A stretch of 64,000 nucleotides of DNA from Kaistella polysaccharea (lineage in GTDB: Bacteria > Bacteroidota > Bacteroidia > Flavobacteriales > Weeksellaceae), in assembly GCF_020410745.1 (NCBI RefSeq), contig NZ_CP084528.1, positions 1,488,001-1,552,000 of the forward strand, in the 5' to 3' direction. Shown here one piece after another: positions 50,896-58,992 of this stretch. The notes below the pieces were generated by a model. It saw nothing but the letters and a program-made list of their open reading frames with translations, searched no databases and was not told the origin of the DNA. Position 1 is the first letter of the stretch, and every line of letters begins with the position of its first letter. The position numbers were made by a program, and so were the translations under genes.

Positions 50896-51765
50896 ATGGA
50901 TTTAGATTTTACTGACAATTTCATTGTTAAAGGGAAGTTCGATATCAAAGACACCAAAACTGAGTACGAGGGAAAACTGAAGAAGAAAGAGGGTAAGAAA
51001 ATGCTTGAAGATGAAAAAGAAAAGCTTCGTGCACTGCAGGAAAAACTGTATGCAGATGGTAGCAAATCTTTACTGATCGTTCTTCAAGCGATGGATGCTG
51101 CAGGGAAAGATTCCTTGATTGAGCATGTTTTCGGTGGTGTAAATCCACAAGGTTGCGATGTGCACAGTTTTAAAACGCCAAATGATAAAGAGTATGATCA
51201 CGATTTTCTGTGGAGACATTATATCGCCTTGCCGGCAAAAGGGAAAATAGGAATTTTTAACCGCAGTCACTACGAAAGTGTGCTTGTTTGCAAAGTTCAT
51301 CCAGAATATAATTTAAGCGAAAAGGTTTGGGATTCTGTTGATGATTTTGATAATGAATTTTGGGAAAACCGATATGAAAGTATTCGGAATTTTGAAAAGC
51401 ATCTGTCGGAAAATGGAACAACGATTATTAAAATATTTCTAAACGTTTCCCAAAAAGAACAAAAGAAGAGATTCCTAGACCGTATCGAAGAACCAGATAA
51501 AAACTGGAAGTTTGCAGCAGGCGATTTATCTGAGCGTGCATTATGGGGAAAATATATGGATGCTTATGAAGAAGCGATTGATGAAACGTCTAAAGATTAT
51601 GCGCCTTGGTTTGTAATTCCGGCGGACCACAAATGGTTCGCGCGCGTTGCAGCCATTCAAATTATCATTGATGCTTTGGAAGGAATGGACTTGAAATTTC
51701 CGACACTTTCTGAAAAGGCAACTGAAGGTTTGGAAGACGCAAAGAATCAATTGGAAAATGAATAA
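50896..51765 (+). CDS. Polyphosphate kinase 2 family protein
   Basis: PPK2 enzymes transfer phosphate between polyphosphate and nucleotides. The 289 residues show Walker A VLQAMDAAGKDSLIEHVFGG, the lid-associated SFKTPNDKEYDHDFLWRH and Walker B GIFNRSHYESVLVCKVHPE, with the C-terminal DHKWFARVAAIQIIIDAL. The single PPK2 domain and length fit the short bacterial classes; which nucleotide is used cannot be said. Confidence 0.95.
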   Translation: MDLDFTDNFIVKGKFDIKDTKTEYEGKLKKKEGKKMLEDEKEKLRALQEKLYADGSKSLLIVLQAMDAAGKDSLIEHVFGGVNPQGCDVHSFKTPNDKEYDHDFLWRHYIALPAKGKIGIFNRSHYESVLVCKVHPEYNLSEKVWDSVDDFDNEFWENRYESIRNFEKHLSENGTTIIKIFLNVSQKEQKKRFLDRIEEPDKNWKFAAGDLSERALWGKYMDAYEEAIDETSKDYAPWFVIPADHKWFARVAAIQIIIDALEGMDLKFPTLSEKATEGLEDAKNQLENE

Positions 51766-51812
51766 ATTAGAAAGCAGGAATTAAAATTTCTGCTTTATTT
51801 TTTTTGGAAAAA

Positions 51813-52145
51813 CCCACAAGAGAAACTGTAAGCCGGATTCTGTAGATTGACCGAAGTCAAAATGCTTGTTATTTATCTACGCTGTACATTACTGCAAAGC
51901 TTGAGCTGTTTACCCCTCGGTTTTTGGAGCGAGCCACTCCTATCTTGACGAATCAAGTAATCCGATATACTTAACATTGCACCGCAAAGAGTTTACCTGG
52001 TTTCACTATAAATTAATATACATACTTTCTGTTGCACTTGTCCTGATCTCACGACCGACGGATGTTATCCGCTTTGCTGCTCTAAGGTGTCCGGACTTTC
52101 CTACCTCCGCCGGAGCGGAAATCAACAAGCCGTTTTTCTTGTGGG
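51813..52145 (-). ncRNA. rnpB: RNase P RNA
   Basis: The catalytic RNA that trims the 5' leader of tRNA precursors. Minus strand, about 333 nt. P1 is formed by CCCACAAGA (52145-52137) and TCTTGTGGG (51821-51813). The conserved GGAAAGTCCGGAC (P4 5' side and neighbours) is near the 5' end, and the partner ACAGAATCCGGCTTAC near the 3' end; AGGGGTAAACAGCTC-like and CGATTC-like loops lie between. It sits between ppk2 and the MscS gene on the opposite strand. The end coordinates are set by the P1 helix and may be off by a few bases. Confidence 0.93.
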
Positions 52146-52239
52146 CGACAAAGATACATAATATTGAAAATTATTAATAAATTATAATTGGAAAGAAATT
52201 TGCTATGACGACAGCTAAAATTATTGATACATTTGACTT

Positions 52240-53094
52240 ATGGATTATTACGACATTATAGTTTCTGTTCTGAATCGCTGGTATACGAGCTTTGCAAGGG
52301 CAACACCACAAATTATCGTGGGAATATTAATATTCCTTCTCTTTTTAACTTTAAGCTCGTTCTTAAGTAAAATAGCGGTTCGCATCTTTCATAAATTTTT
52401 CCCGAAAAGTAAAAATAAATCTGTTGTTGCTTTAATTAAAGTTTTTAAATTCCTCATCGTCCTTTCAGGTGCATTTATTTCTTTGGAAATCATGGGAATG
52501 GGCGGATTTGTGTTAAAGTTTATCGGAAGTCTTGGAGTTGCCGGTGTTATCGCGGGTGTAGCTTTGAAGGATTTGGTTTCATCGATGTTTTCAGGCGCTC
52601 TAATTGGAGTGGATAAAGCTTTTGCCGTAGGTGATTACATCACTATAAAAGATGTTTCGGGAACGGTAGAAAGTATTGATTTTCTGACAACCAAAATCAT
52701 TACCGATGAAGGTAAAAAAGTCCACGTTCCCAATCAATTGGTTTTCAGCGCACCGTTTACGAATTATTCTGCGTCGGGTCAACGAAAGGTTTTTTTAGAT
52801 ATTCAAATTTCTAATAATCAGGATTTAGAAAAAGTAAGCGATTTAATTTTAAATGAGATTAAAACCTTTGATTTCGCGGATCACGTAGACGACGCTCAAG
52901 TTTTTATTCAAAAACAATCATTTGGTATATTTTATATGCAGGCAAGATTTTTTATGAAAAGTGGATCCAACATCAACAAAGTAAAAACCGATGCATTGAT
53001 GAGATTAAAAAGCAAACTGGAAAAGGAAGGTATTGAACTGGCCACACAAGCAGAATTGACTTCTCAAATAGTGAATAAAGTTGGTGCAGAATAA
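52240..53094 (+). CDS. Mechanosensitive channel of small conductance family (MscS)
   Basis: A 284-residue integral membrane protein of the minimal MscS type: three N-terminal membrane helices (about 20-40, 66-85, and the pore-lining helix with IGSLGVAGVIAGVALKDLVS followed by MFSGALIGVDKAF), then the beta domain with GDYITIKDVSGTVESIDFLT and VPNQLVFSAPFTNYS, and a cytoplasmic C-terminal part. Releases osmolytes when turgor rises. It stands alone; a REP-like element and the sucC terminator follow. Confidence 0.94.
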   Translation: MDYYDIIVSVLNRWYTSFARATPQIIVGILIFLLFLTLSSFLSKIAVRIFHKFFPKSKNKSVVALIKVFKFLIVLSGAFISLEIMGMGGFVLKFIGSLGVAGVIAGVALKDLVSSMFSGALIGVDKAFAVGDYITIKDVSGTVESIDFLTTKIITDEGKKVHVPNQLVFSAPFTNYSASGQRKVFLDIQISNNQDLEKVSDLILNEIKTFDFADHVDDAQVFIQKQSFGIFYMQARFFMKSGSNINKVKTDALMRLKSKLEKEGIELATQAELTSQIVNKVGAE

Positions 53095-53148
53095 TTGTTT
53101 TTGTATAAATCTAATTATTCATCTAGAGCTTATTTTCGCAATGGTACG

Positions 53149-53240
53149 TAGCCCTGATCGCAGTGACATCCTATTGTGAAGCCTTTCGGCAGGCTCAAGA
53201 AAGGCCAAGGCGGAACAATAGATATAACAAAGAGCAGGTT
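53149..53240 (+). repeat. REP-like dispersed element, copy 4
   Basis: TAGCCCTGATCGCAGTGACATCC-type start (53149-53171), a longer central region with two hairpins (GCCTTTCGGCAGGCTC and GAAAGGCCAAGGCG) and the usual GATATAACAAAGAGCAGG end. The middle is longer than in copies 1-3, and the ends are more degraded. Confidence 0.65.
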
Positions 53241-53261
53241 CCCGGCTCCTAAAAATAAAAA

Positions 53262-53289
53262 AAACCGTTTCAAATTTATGAAACGGTTT
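53262..53289. terminator. Terminator after sucC
   Basis: AAACCGTTTC, AAATTTAT, GAAACGGTTT hairpin. On the minus strand it is followed by TTTTTTATTTTT, so it ends the sucC transcript; it could also stop plus-strand readthrough from the MscS gene. Confidence 0.8.
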
Positions 53290-53310
53290 CTCTTTTATAA
53301 TTCGAAAATT

Positions 53311-54504
53311 TTAGTGACCTAAAACTTCTTTTACTTTATTAGCAGCTTCTTCCAACGTAATCACGGAATGAACTGGCAAGCCAGAATCATCGATCAATTG
53401 TTTTGCTTCTACTGCATTGGTTCCTTGCAATCTCACGATCAATGGAACTGGCAGACTTCCCATGGCTTTGTAAGCATCTACGATACCTTGAGCAACACGG
53501 TCGCAACGGACGATTCCACCGAAGATGTTAATCAAAATTGCTTTTACGTTTGGATCTTTCAAGATAATTCCGAAAGCTTTCTGAACTCTTTCTGCATCAG
53601 CAGTACCACCAACGTCTAAGAAGTTTGCTGGGTTACCACCAGATAATTTAATAATGTCCATAGTCGCCATCGCAAGACCAGCACCGTTTACCATACAGGC
53701 AACGTCACCATCCAATTTCACGAAGTTCAAACCAGCTTCACCAGCTTCAACATCCGTTGCATCTTCTTCTCTTGTATCTCTTAATTCAGCCAAATCTTTG
53801 TGACGGAATAACGCGTTGTCATCTAAAGAAACTTTAGCATCAACAGCGATAATTTTATTGTCAGAAGTTTTTAAAACCGGGTTGATTTCAAAAAGACTTG
53901 CATCAATTCCAACATAAGCATTATATAAAGAAGCGATAAATTTTACGAAATCTTTATGAGCAGCACCTTCTAAACCTAAGTTGAAAGCGATTTTTCTCGC
54001 TTGGAAACCTTGCAATCCCACTGAAGGATCAACAACTTCGTTATGAATTAAATGAGGCGTTACTTCTGCAACGTGCTCGATATCCATTCCACCTTCGGTA
54101 GAATAAACGATCATGTTTTTCCCTTGCGCTCTGTCTAAAAGGATAGAAACGTAAAACTCTTTGGTTTCAGTTTCACCTGGATAATAAACGTCTTCAGCTA
54201 CCAAAACGAAATTCACCTTTTTCCCTTCCGCAGAAGTTTGTGGAGTAACCAACTGCATTCCGATAATGTTTTTAGCATTTTCTTTCAGTTTTTCCATGTT
54301 GGGAGAAAACTTAACGCCGCCGCCTTTACCACGTCCACCTGCGTGAACCTGTGCTTTTACAACCCAGCCTTCATTTCCGTTCATTTCTGTCAGTTTTTTC
54401 GCGGCTGCTTCTGCTTCTTCCACAGTGTTAGCGATAAAACCTCTCTGGATGTTTACGCCGTATTTTGCCAAAATTTCTTTCGATTGGTACTCGTGAAGAT
54501 TCAT
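53311..54504 (-). CDS. sucC: Succinyl-CoA synthetase beta subunit
   Basis: ADP/GDP-forming ligase of the TCA cycle, pairs with SucD. The 397 residues show the ATP-grasp N-terminal domain (MNLHEYQSKEILAKYGVNI, KAQVHAGGRGKGGGVKF) and the C-terminal CoA-ligase domain with MVNGAGLAMATMDIIKLSGG and NIFGGIVRCDRVAQGI. sucD is not adjacent. The -7-like box TAAATTTG (54549-54542, minus) lies upstream. Confidence 0.97.
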   Translation of the reverse strand: MNLHEYQSKEILAKYGVNIQRGFIANTVEEAEAAAKKLTEMNGNEGWVVKAQVHAGGRGKGGGVKFSPNMEKLKENAKNIIGMQLVTPQTSAEGKKVNFVLVAEDVYYPGETETKEFYVSILLDRAQGKNMIVYSTEGGMDIEHVAEVTPHLIHNEVVDPSVGLQGFQARKIAFNLGLEGAAHKDFVKFIASLYNAYVGIDASLFEINPVLKTSDNKIIAVDAKVSLDDNALFRHKDLAELRDTREEDATDVEAGEAGLNFVKLDGDVACMVNGAGLAMATMDIIKLSGGNPANFLDVGGTADAERVQKAFGIILKDPNVKAILINIFGGIVRCDRVAQGIVDAYKAMGSLPVPLIVRLQGTNAVEAKQLIDDSGLPVHSVITLEEAANKVKEVLGH

Positions 54505-54907
54505 AATATTTTTGTTAGATTTTTATTTTTTTAAAGATTTACAAATTTAATAAAATTTAGAAGATAATGGTTGTAACCGCATCATAATTTGGCGGAAAAT
54601 ACATCATTACATCCATTTAAAGTAAAATCACTGCCGATTTTTTTCATATAAAATAAAAAATACAACCCCAATGTAAGCACGAAACTTTGGTAATTATCTT
54701 AAACCTTTTGTATGGAATAAATTTCAAAGAAAATAAACGATAGAAATAAGTTTAATTTCTACCGTCTAAATCTGAAATGTAATAAATGATATGTATAAAA
54801 GCTGCATTTTTCTAAACACCAGCAGACAGACCATTTAATGAAAAAAGGACCGGTAAAAATTACCAATCCGTTAATTTCGAACGCTGAGAAAGTTTAAAAT
54901 TCTAGAA
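54505..54907. other. Intergenic region between azurin and sucC
   Basis: About 400 bp. It contains the sucC start region (54505-54600) and the azurin terminator (54841-54869). I see no coding frame or repeat in the rest. Confidence 0.6.
54841..54869 (-). terminator. Intrinsic terminator after azurin
   Basis: Minus-strand GGATTGGTAA, TTT, TTACCGGTCC (10-bp stem with G-U pairs) followed by TTTTTT, 39 bp downstream of the azurin stop. Confidence 0.78.
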
Positions 54908-55438
54908 TTATTTTACGTTGAATTTACCTTTCATCATGGAGTAATGTCCTGGGAATGAACACATATAATCATAAGTTCCTTTTGCTGGAGCCTGGAAAGT
55001 AATCGTGTCAGATTCTCCACCACCTAATAATTTGGTATGTGCGATAATTTCACTTGTGTCAGCGGGGATATAACCCTCTTTTTGAGCTTTCGCTGCTTCT
55101 GCTTCAAATTTTTCAAGATCAGTACCATTTTTCAATAGCACAAAGTTGTGGCCCATTGATGCAACCGGCATTGTTCCAGTGTGGTTTAAAGTTAGAACAA
55201 CAGTTTGACCTTCATAAACATCGATTTCTGAAAGATCGTACTGCATCTTATCATTACCATTTAATGTGATATTGATGGTGTCTTGCTTGGCAGCAGCATC
55301 GGCAGCACCGTCAGTTGCAACAGTCTCAACAGGAGCGTCCGTTACCGCTTCAGTTTGTTCAGTTTTGTTACAAGAAATTAAAAGCGCACCACTAATCGTT
55401 AATAATGCTAGAACGGATTTCATTTTGGAATAATTCAT
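54908..55438 (-). CDS. Azurin, lipoprotein form
   Basis: Small blue-copper electron-transfer protein. The 176 residues have a lipoprotein signal peptide (LISC, lipidated Cys at 23), a Thr/Ala/Glu-rich linker and the azurin beta barrel. All four copper ligands are visible with azurin spacing: H97 (SMGHNFVLLKNG), C160, H165 and M169 (in YMCSFPGHYSMMKGKFNV). Azurins in Bacteroidota are often anchored to the membrane to serve respiratory electron flow. The true start may be the second methionine (residue 6). A TACATTTG box lies at 55462-55455. Confidence 0.95.
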   Translation of the reverse strand: MNYSKMKSVLALLTISGALLISCNKTEQTEAVTDAPVETVATDGAADAAAKQDTINITLNGNDKMQYDLSEIDVYEGQTVVLTLNHTGTMPVASMGHNFVLLKNGTDLEKFEAEAAKAQKEGYIPADTSEIIAHTKLLGGGESDTITFQAPAKGTYDYMCSFPGHYSMMKGKFNVK

Positions 55439-55756
55439 CTTATATTATTTTTAACAAATGTATATATTTAATATGAATAAAGCAAGTGCGAATTTTAAAT
55501 AACATCAAAAAACTCCGTTAACTCGCATTAATTAAAGGTCTAAAAATTGTGAATGTTTAATAGGTAATTGAACTAAGCAATTCGACCAACCTTGTTTATT
55601 TTAATTTCCTATGATTTATTGGCAATTATAATAACTTTCTATCACGAAATTGACGCCTGAACCATTAAGATCCTAAAGCAACCGATTTGAATTTTACTAA
55701 ATTAAAAGATAAAATTAACCGTCTCTGAATGCGAGCTTATTTACTTTCAATATAAA
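55439..55756. other. Intergenic region between azurin and the EamA gene
   Basis: 318 bp of A/T-rich sequence holding the azurin promoter (TACATTTG on the minus strand, with a weak CTTG-type -33 box near 55482-55486). Beyond that I see no gene, terminator or clear repeat. Confidence 0.6.
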
Positions 55757-56623
55757 TTATGAATTTGCTATTGCGGTTTTCTCATAAAACGTGGTGGCAA
55801 TTCCTGCTAGAATAATTATGCTGCCAATTACTTGAATTCCTGTGATTGTTTCGTTCACAAAAATAGCGGCCAAGATCGTGGCAAAAATGGCCTGACTCAG
55901 CAAACTTAAGGAAACTCTTGTCGCCCGCATATTTTGAGTCGCATAGCTGATGAGCAACCAAGCAATTAACTGACAAACGATTCCCTGAATAAATAGTGAA
56001 ATCCACGCTTTTTCTGAAAAGCCAAAGAATTTTTCGCCGAAAATAATATTGATAATCAGTAGAAAAATGGTACTAGAAATCATACTGTACGTGATGAAAG
56101 TAATAACAGTCATCTTTGCCAAAACACTTTTGCTGACTAAAATATAGATCGCGTATAACACTCCAGAGAGAATGGCAAGGTAAAACGCAAAGTCCAATTT
56201 AAATTCTAAAATATTTTGAAAACCCACGAAAACAATCATACCGATTAAGGCGATGAATGTCCCAAGCCAGAAACTTTTCCGTGGTCGGTAACTTAAAAAT
56301 ATAAAGGAAAAAACTCCAAGCCAAATAGGTGAAAGATTGGTCAATAACGTAGCTTGGGTTGCAGAAGAACTTTGAATCGCAATATTCCAAACTGCAATAT
56401 CGGAGGCAAATAAAATTCCGCAAAGCCCAATTGGGAGAAGAATTTTAAAATTTTCTAAATGCAGTTTTTTCTTGTAAAGTGCAAAAGGCAGTATAATAAC
56501 CGTTGCAATTGCCATACGGTAAAATGCGGCGATTAAACCGGAAGTAAGATTCATCCGAACAATAACAGGAAAGATGGAAATACACAGAATCCCAATAAAT
56601 AAGGCAAGTCTAGGTTTAGTCAT
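55757..56623 (-). CDS. EamA family transporter
   Basis: A 288-residue membrane protein with ten predicted hydrophobic segments in two EamA repeats (the second begins near residue 145). Members export amino acids or other small metabolites. TRATRVSLSLLSQAIFATIL-type segment (QNMRATRVSLSLLSQAIFAT) and the late INETITGIQVIGSIIILAGI-like region are typical. No substrate can be read from the sequence. It is 3 bp before the small gene at 56626. Confidence 0.92.
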   Translation of the reverse strand: MTKPRLALFIGILCISIFPVIVRMNLTSGLIAAFYRMAIATVIILPFALYKKKLHLENFKILLPIGLCGILFASDIAVWNIAIQSSSATQATLLTNLSPIWLGVFSFIFLSYRPRKSFWLGTFIALIGMIVFVGFQNILEFKLDFAFYLAILSGVLYAIYILVSKSVLAKMTVITFITYSMISSTIFLLIINIIFGEKFFGFSEKAWISLFIQGIVCQLIAWLLISYATQNMRATRVSLSLLSQAIFATILAAIFVNETITGIQVIGSIIILAGIATTFYEKTAIANS

Positions 56624-56625
56624 AT

Positions 56626-56886
56626 TTAATATTTTCTACCGACTTCTTTGCAGATTTCTAAATATTCAGCTGGCATTTTCGAAAATAAACCTTGCTCATA
56701 ATATTCATCAGAATGAGGAATATAAATGCTGTATTTTTTTCCCAGTGGAATTAAGGAGATAAAAAACAATTCAAAATAATTTTTATACACCGTAATTATC
56801 GCATTCACTTCAAAACCATTTTTCATGATTTTGCGCTGCTCCTTACCAACAGGTTTTTTATTAAGGCCAAAGATGAAAAAGAACAT
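56626..56886 (-). CDS. Small protein, zinc-ribbon-like fold without cysteines
   Basis: An 86-residue protein starting MFFFIFGLNKKPVGKEQR. Its shape, with a hydrophobic start, FELFFISLIPLGKKYSIYIP in the middle and an acidic end, resembles short zinc-ribbon proteins of this group, but the cysteine pairs are missing. It is on the same strand and just before the EamA gene (3-bp gap) and 1 bp after DUF423. Function unknown. Confidence 0.7.
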   Translation of the reverse strand: MFFFIFGLNKKPVGKEQRKIMKNGFEVNAIITVYKNYFELFFISLIPLGKKYSIYIPHSDEYYEQGLFSKMPAEYLEICKEVGRKY

Positions 56887-57273
56887 TTAAACCTTATTTT
56901 TGATAAAATAGAAAATAAGCATCGCCCAGGAAATAATCATTAACAATCCACCGAGCGGCGTTACTGGCCCTATAAATTTGGAGGGAATTGCCGCAACTTC
57001 GCTAAAAGCCAACAGATAAATACTCACCGAAAAGATAAATGTTCCGGCAATCATAAAAATGGAAATCCATTTTTCTGAAGGGGTTTCAAATTTTAAAATG
57101 TACCCTACAATTAATAAAAATAAAGCAGCGTACATTTGATATCTTACACCGGTTTCAAAACTGGCCAGTTTCTCCACCGAGATTATTTTTTTTAAAGCGT
57201 GCGCGCCGAAAGCGCCTAAAATCACGGAAACCAAACCATAAATGGCTCCGATTATTAATGTTGTATTTTTCAT
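56887..57273 (-). CDS. DUF423 family membrane protein
   Basis: A 128-residue protein with four hydrophobic segments, YgdD-like (DUF423). The conserved IYGLVSVILGAFGAHALKK opening and ETGVRYQMYAALFLLIVGY and KFIGPVTPLGGLLMIISWAM confirm the family. Function unknown. It is followed after 1 bp by the zinc-ribbon-like gene and then EamA. Confidence 0.93.
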   Translation of the reverse strand: MKNTTLIIGAIYGLVSVILGAFGAHALKKIISVEKLASFETGVRYQMYAALFLLIVGYILKFETPSEKWISIFMIAGTFIFSVSIYLLAFSEVAAIPSKFIGPVTPLGGLLMIISWAMLIFYFIKNKV

Positions 57274-57346
57274 AATTAGATATAAATTCTTTTAATGTAA
57301 TGTGCTGTCAACTTTTCTTTACAAAGATTATTAAACGTGATTTCAA

Positions 57347-57517
57347 TTATATTTTTCCGGTTTGATAATAGAGCACTAGTTTCGCGATGATTGATAGTAT
57401 TCCAAGTGCAATAAAAATCCACGAGAACTTTTTTGATTTTGCGAAACCTGCATCTTTGGTGACTTTCAGAAAAATCCCAAATATTAAAATTAGAAGTCCT
57501 AAAAAGATTTGAAACAT
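57347..57517 (-). CDS. Small two-helix membrane protein
   Basis: A 56-residue frame from the ATG at 57517 to a stop at 57347, missed by longer gene finding. It encodes MFQIFLGLLILIFGIFLKV (membrane helix 1), a short polar loop with TKDAGFAKSKKFS, and WIFIALGILSIIAKLVLYYQ (helix 2). It starts 1 bp after the HMG-CoA reductase stop, so it is probably expressed with it. Function unknown. Confidence 0.55.
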   Translation of the reverse strand: MFQIFLGLLILIFGIFLKVTKDAGFAKSKKFSWIFIALGILSIIAKLVLYYQTGKI

Positions 57518-57518
57518 T

Positions 57519-58847
57519 TTATTTATTTCTCATTTTGTTAAACTCCGCGATGACTTCATGATGCGTGACCGTTTTGTCTTTAAAATAAGTGACGAAATGA
57601 TTTTTCTCCTCTTCTGTAGCGCCTAGTTGATTTAAGATGTTAAAGAGATGCATTTTCATATGTCCTTTCTGAATTCCGGTTGTTACCAAAGAACGCAACG
57701 CTCCGAAATTTTGGGCAAGACCAGAAACCGCCAGAATACTCATCAGTTCTTGCGCAGATGGTTTTCCGAGTAAAGCCAGTGAGAATTTCACGAGCGGATG
57801 AAGATTCGTCAATCCACCAACAACGCCCACAGAAATCGGTAAATCGATCCAAAATCTGAAAATTCCATTATCAATAGTACAATGTGTTAAACTCGAATAT
57901 TTTCCATCTTTCGAAGCATAAGCATGGGCGCACGCTTCTGTTGCACGAAAATCATTTCCCGTCGCAATTACCACCGCATCAACTCCGTTCATAACTCCTT
58001 TGTTATGCGTAGTCGCACGATAAGGTTCAATCTCAGCGATCGTAACAGCACGTTTGAATTTGGTCGCAAATTCCTCATTAGAAATTCCACTGTCGTCTTT
58101 TAAATCTTCAATTTTACAGGAAACTTCAGCACGCACAATACAATCTGGCGTAAAGTTGGACAAAATATTCATCACGATCTGTAAGGAATCTATTTCATCC
58201 TGCGTAAAACTTTCTTCTTTTTCAACTTCCTCTTTCAAAGTTTTACCAAATTGCTCCAAACACGAATTGATAAAATTCGCGCCCATAGAATCTACCGTAT
58301 CGAAACTCGCTTTCAGCTGAAAGTAATTTTCTAGATCGCCAGTTTTATCGATGAGTCGAATATTCAAAATACCGCCACCACGATTCCGCATATTTTTAGT
58401 AATATCTTCAGTGGCTTCAAATAATCTTTTCTTTAATTTAAAATTGAAGAAATGTAATATTTTATGCGGTTCAACATTCATTATAAAATGAGTGTGACCT
58501 AATTTTTTGGTATTGATGATGGTTGTTTTGAAGCCTCCTTTATCAATCCAGAATTTTGCCGCTTTAGACGCAGCCGCGACTACCGAACTTTCTTCTACAG
58601 CCATCGGCAAAGCGAGCAACTTTCCATCAATAAGAAAATTGGGTGCAATTCCGTAAGGCATATAAAAATTAGAAATAGTGTTTTCAGAAAATTCTTCGTG
58701 CAACTTTTGCAGCGTATGATCGCCGTTCCAATATTGCTGAAGTACTTGTTCGTAATTGCGGTCTTCACTCAAATACTCTTTAATGAGCCAATCTATTTTT
58801 CTTTGTTTCGAAAGTTTAGAGAAGCCTTCAACCGGTTGGTGATTCAT
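57519..58847 (-). CDS. mvaA: HMG-CoA reductase, degradative class II type
   Basis: Reduces HMG-CoA to mevalonate for isoprenoids, as Bacteroidota of this group use the mevalonate pathway. The 442 residues show SENTISNFYMPYGIAPNFL at the start, the catalytic Glu85 in MAVEESSVVAAASKAAKFW, DSMGANFINSCLEQ, the catalytic Lys in THNKGVMNGVDAVVIATGND, and the late GVVGGLTNLHP. Classed as class II by layout; in flavobacteria this form acts in synthesis. The last gene in the run is the small membrane protein at 57347. Confidence 0.93.
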   Translation of the reverse strand: MNHQPVEGFSKLSKQRKIDWLIKEYLSEDRNYEQVLQQYWNGDHTLQKLHEEFSENTISNFYMPYGIAPNFLIDGKLLALPMAVEESSVVAAASKAAKFWIDKGGFKTTIINTKKLGHTHFIMNVEPHKILHFFNFKLKKRLFEATEDITKNMRNRGGGILNIRLIDKTGDLENYFQLKASFDTVDSMGANFINSCLEQFGKTLKEEVEKEESFTQDEIDSLQIVMNILSNFTPDCIVRAEVSCKIEDLKDDSGISNEEFATKFKRAVTIAEIEPYRATTHNKGVMNGVDAVVIATGNDFRATEACAHAYASKDGKYSSLTHCTIDNGIFRFWIDLPISVGVVGGLTNLHPLVKFSLALLGKPSAQELMSILAVSGLAQNFGALRSLVTTGIQKGHMKMHLFNILNQLGATEEEKNHFVTYFKDKTVTHHEVIAEFNKMRNK

Positions 58848-58930
58848 AGAAATAAATTTTGAAAATCAAAGATAGGAATTTAGGTCGTAAGCAGACTCTT
58901 ACTTCGTCTTCTTTACTGAGAAAACTTAAC

Positions 58931-58958
58931 AAAAAAATCGCCAGATATTCCGGCGATT
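58931..58958 (-). terminator. Intrinsic terminator after the ABC-F gene
   Basis: Minus-strand AAATCGCCGG, AATATC, TGGCGATT followed by TTTTTTG, 35 bp after the ABC-F stop. Confidence 0.78.
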
Positions 58959-58992
58959 TCAACTTGTTTTAATAAAACGGTCGTTCAATTAT

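Noticed and set aside
51977-52177. 66-codon plus-strand frame
   Set aside because: It lies entirely within the RNase P RNA gene on the other strand.
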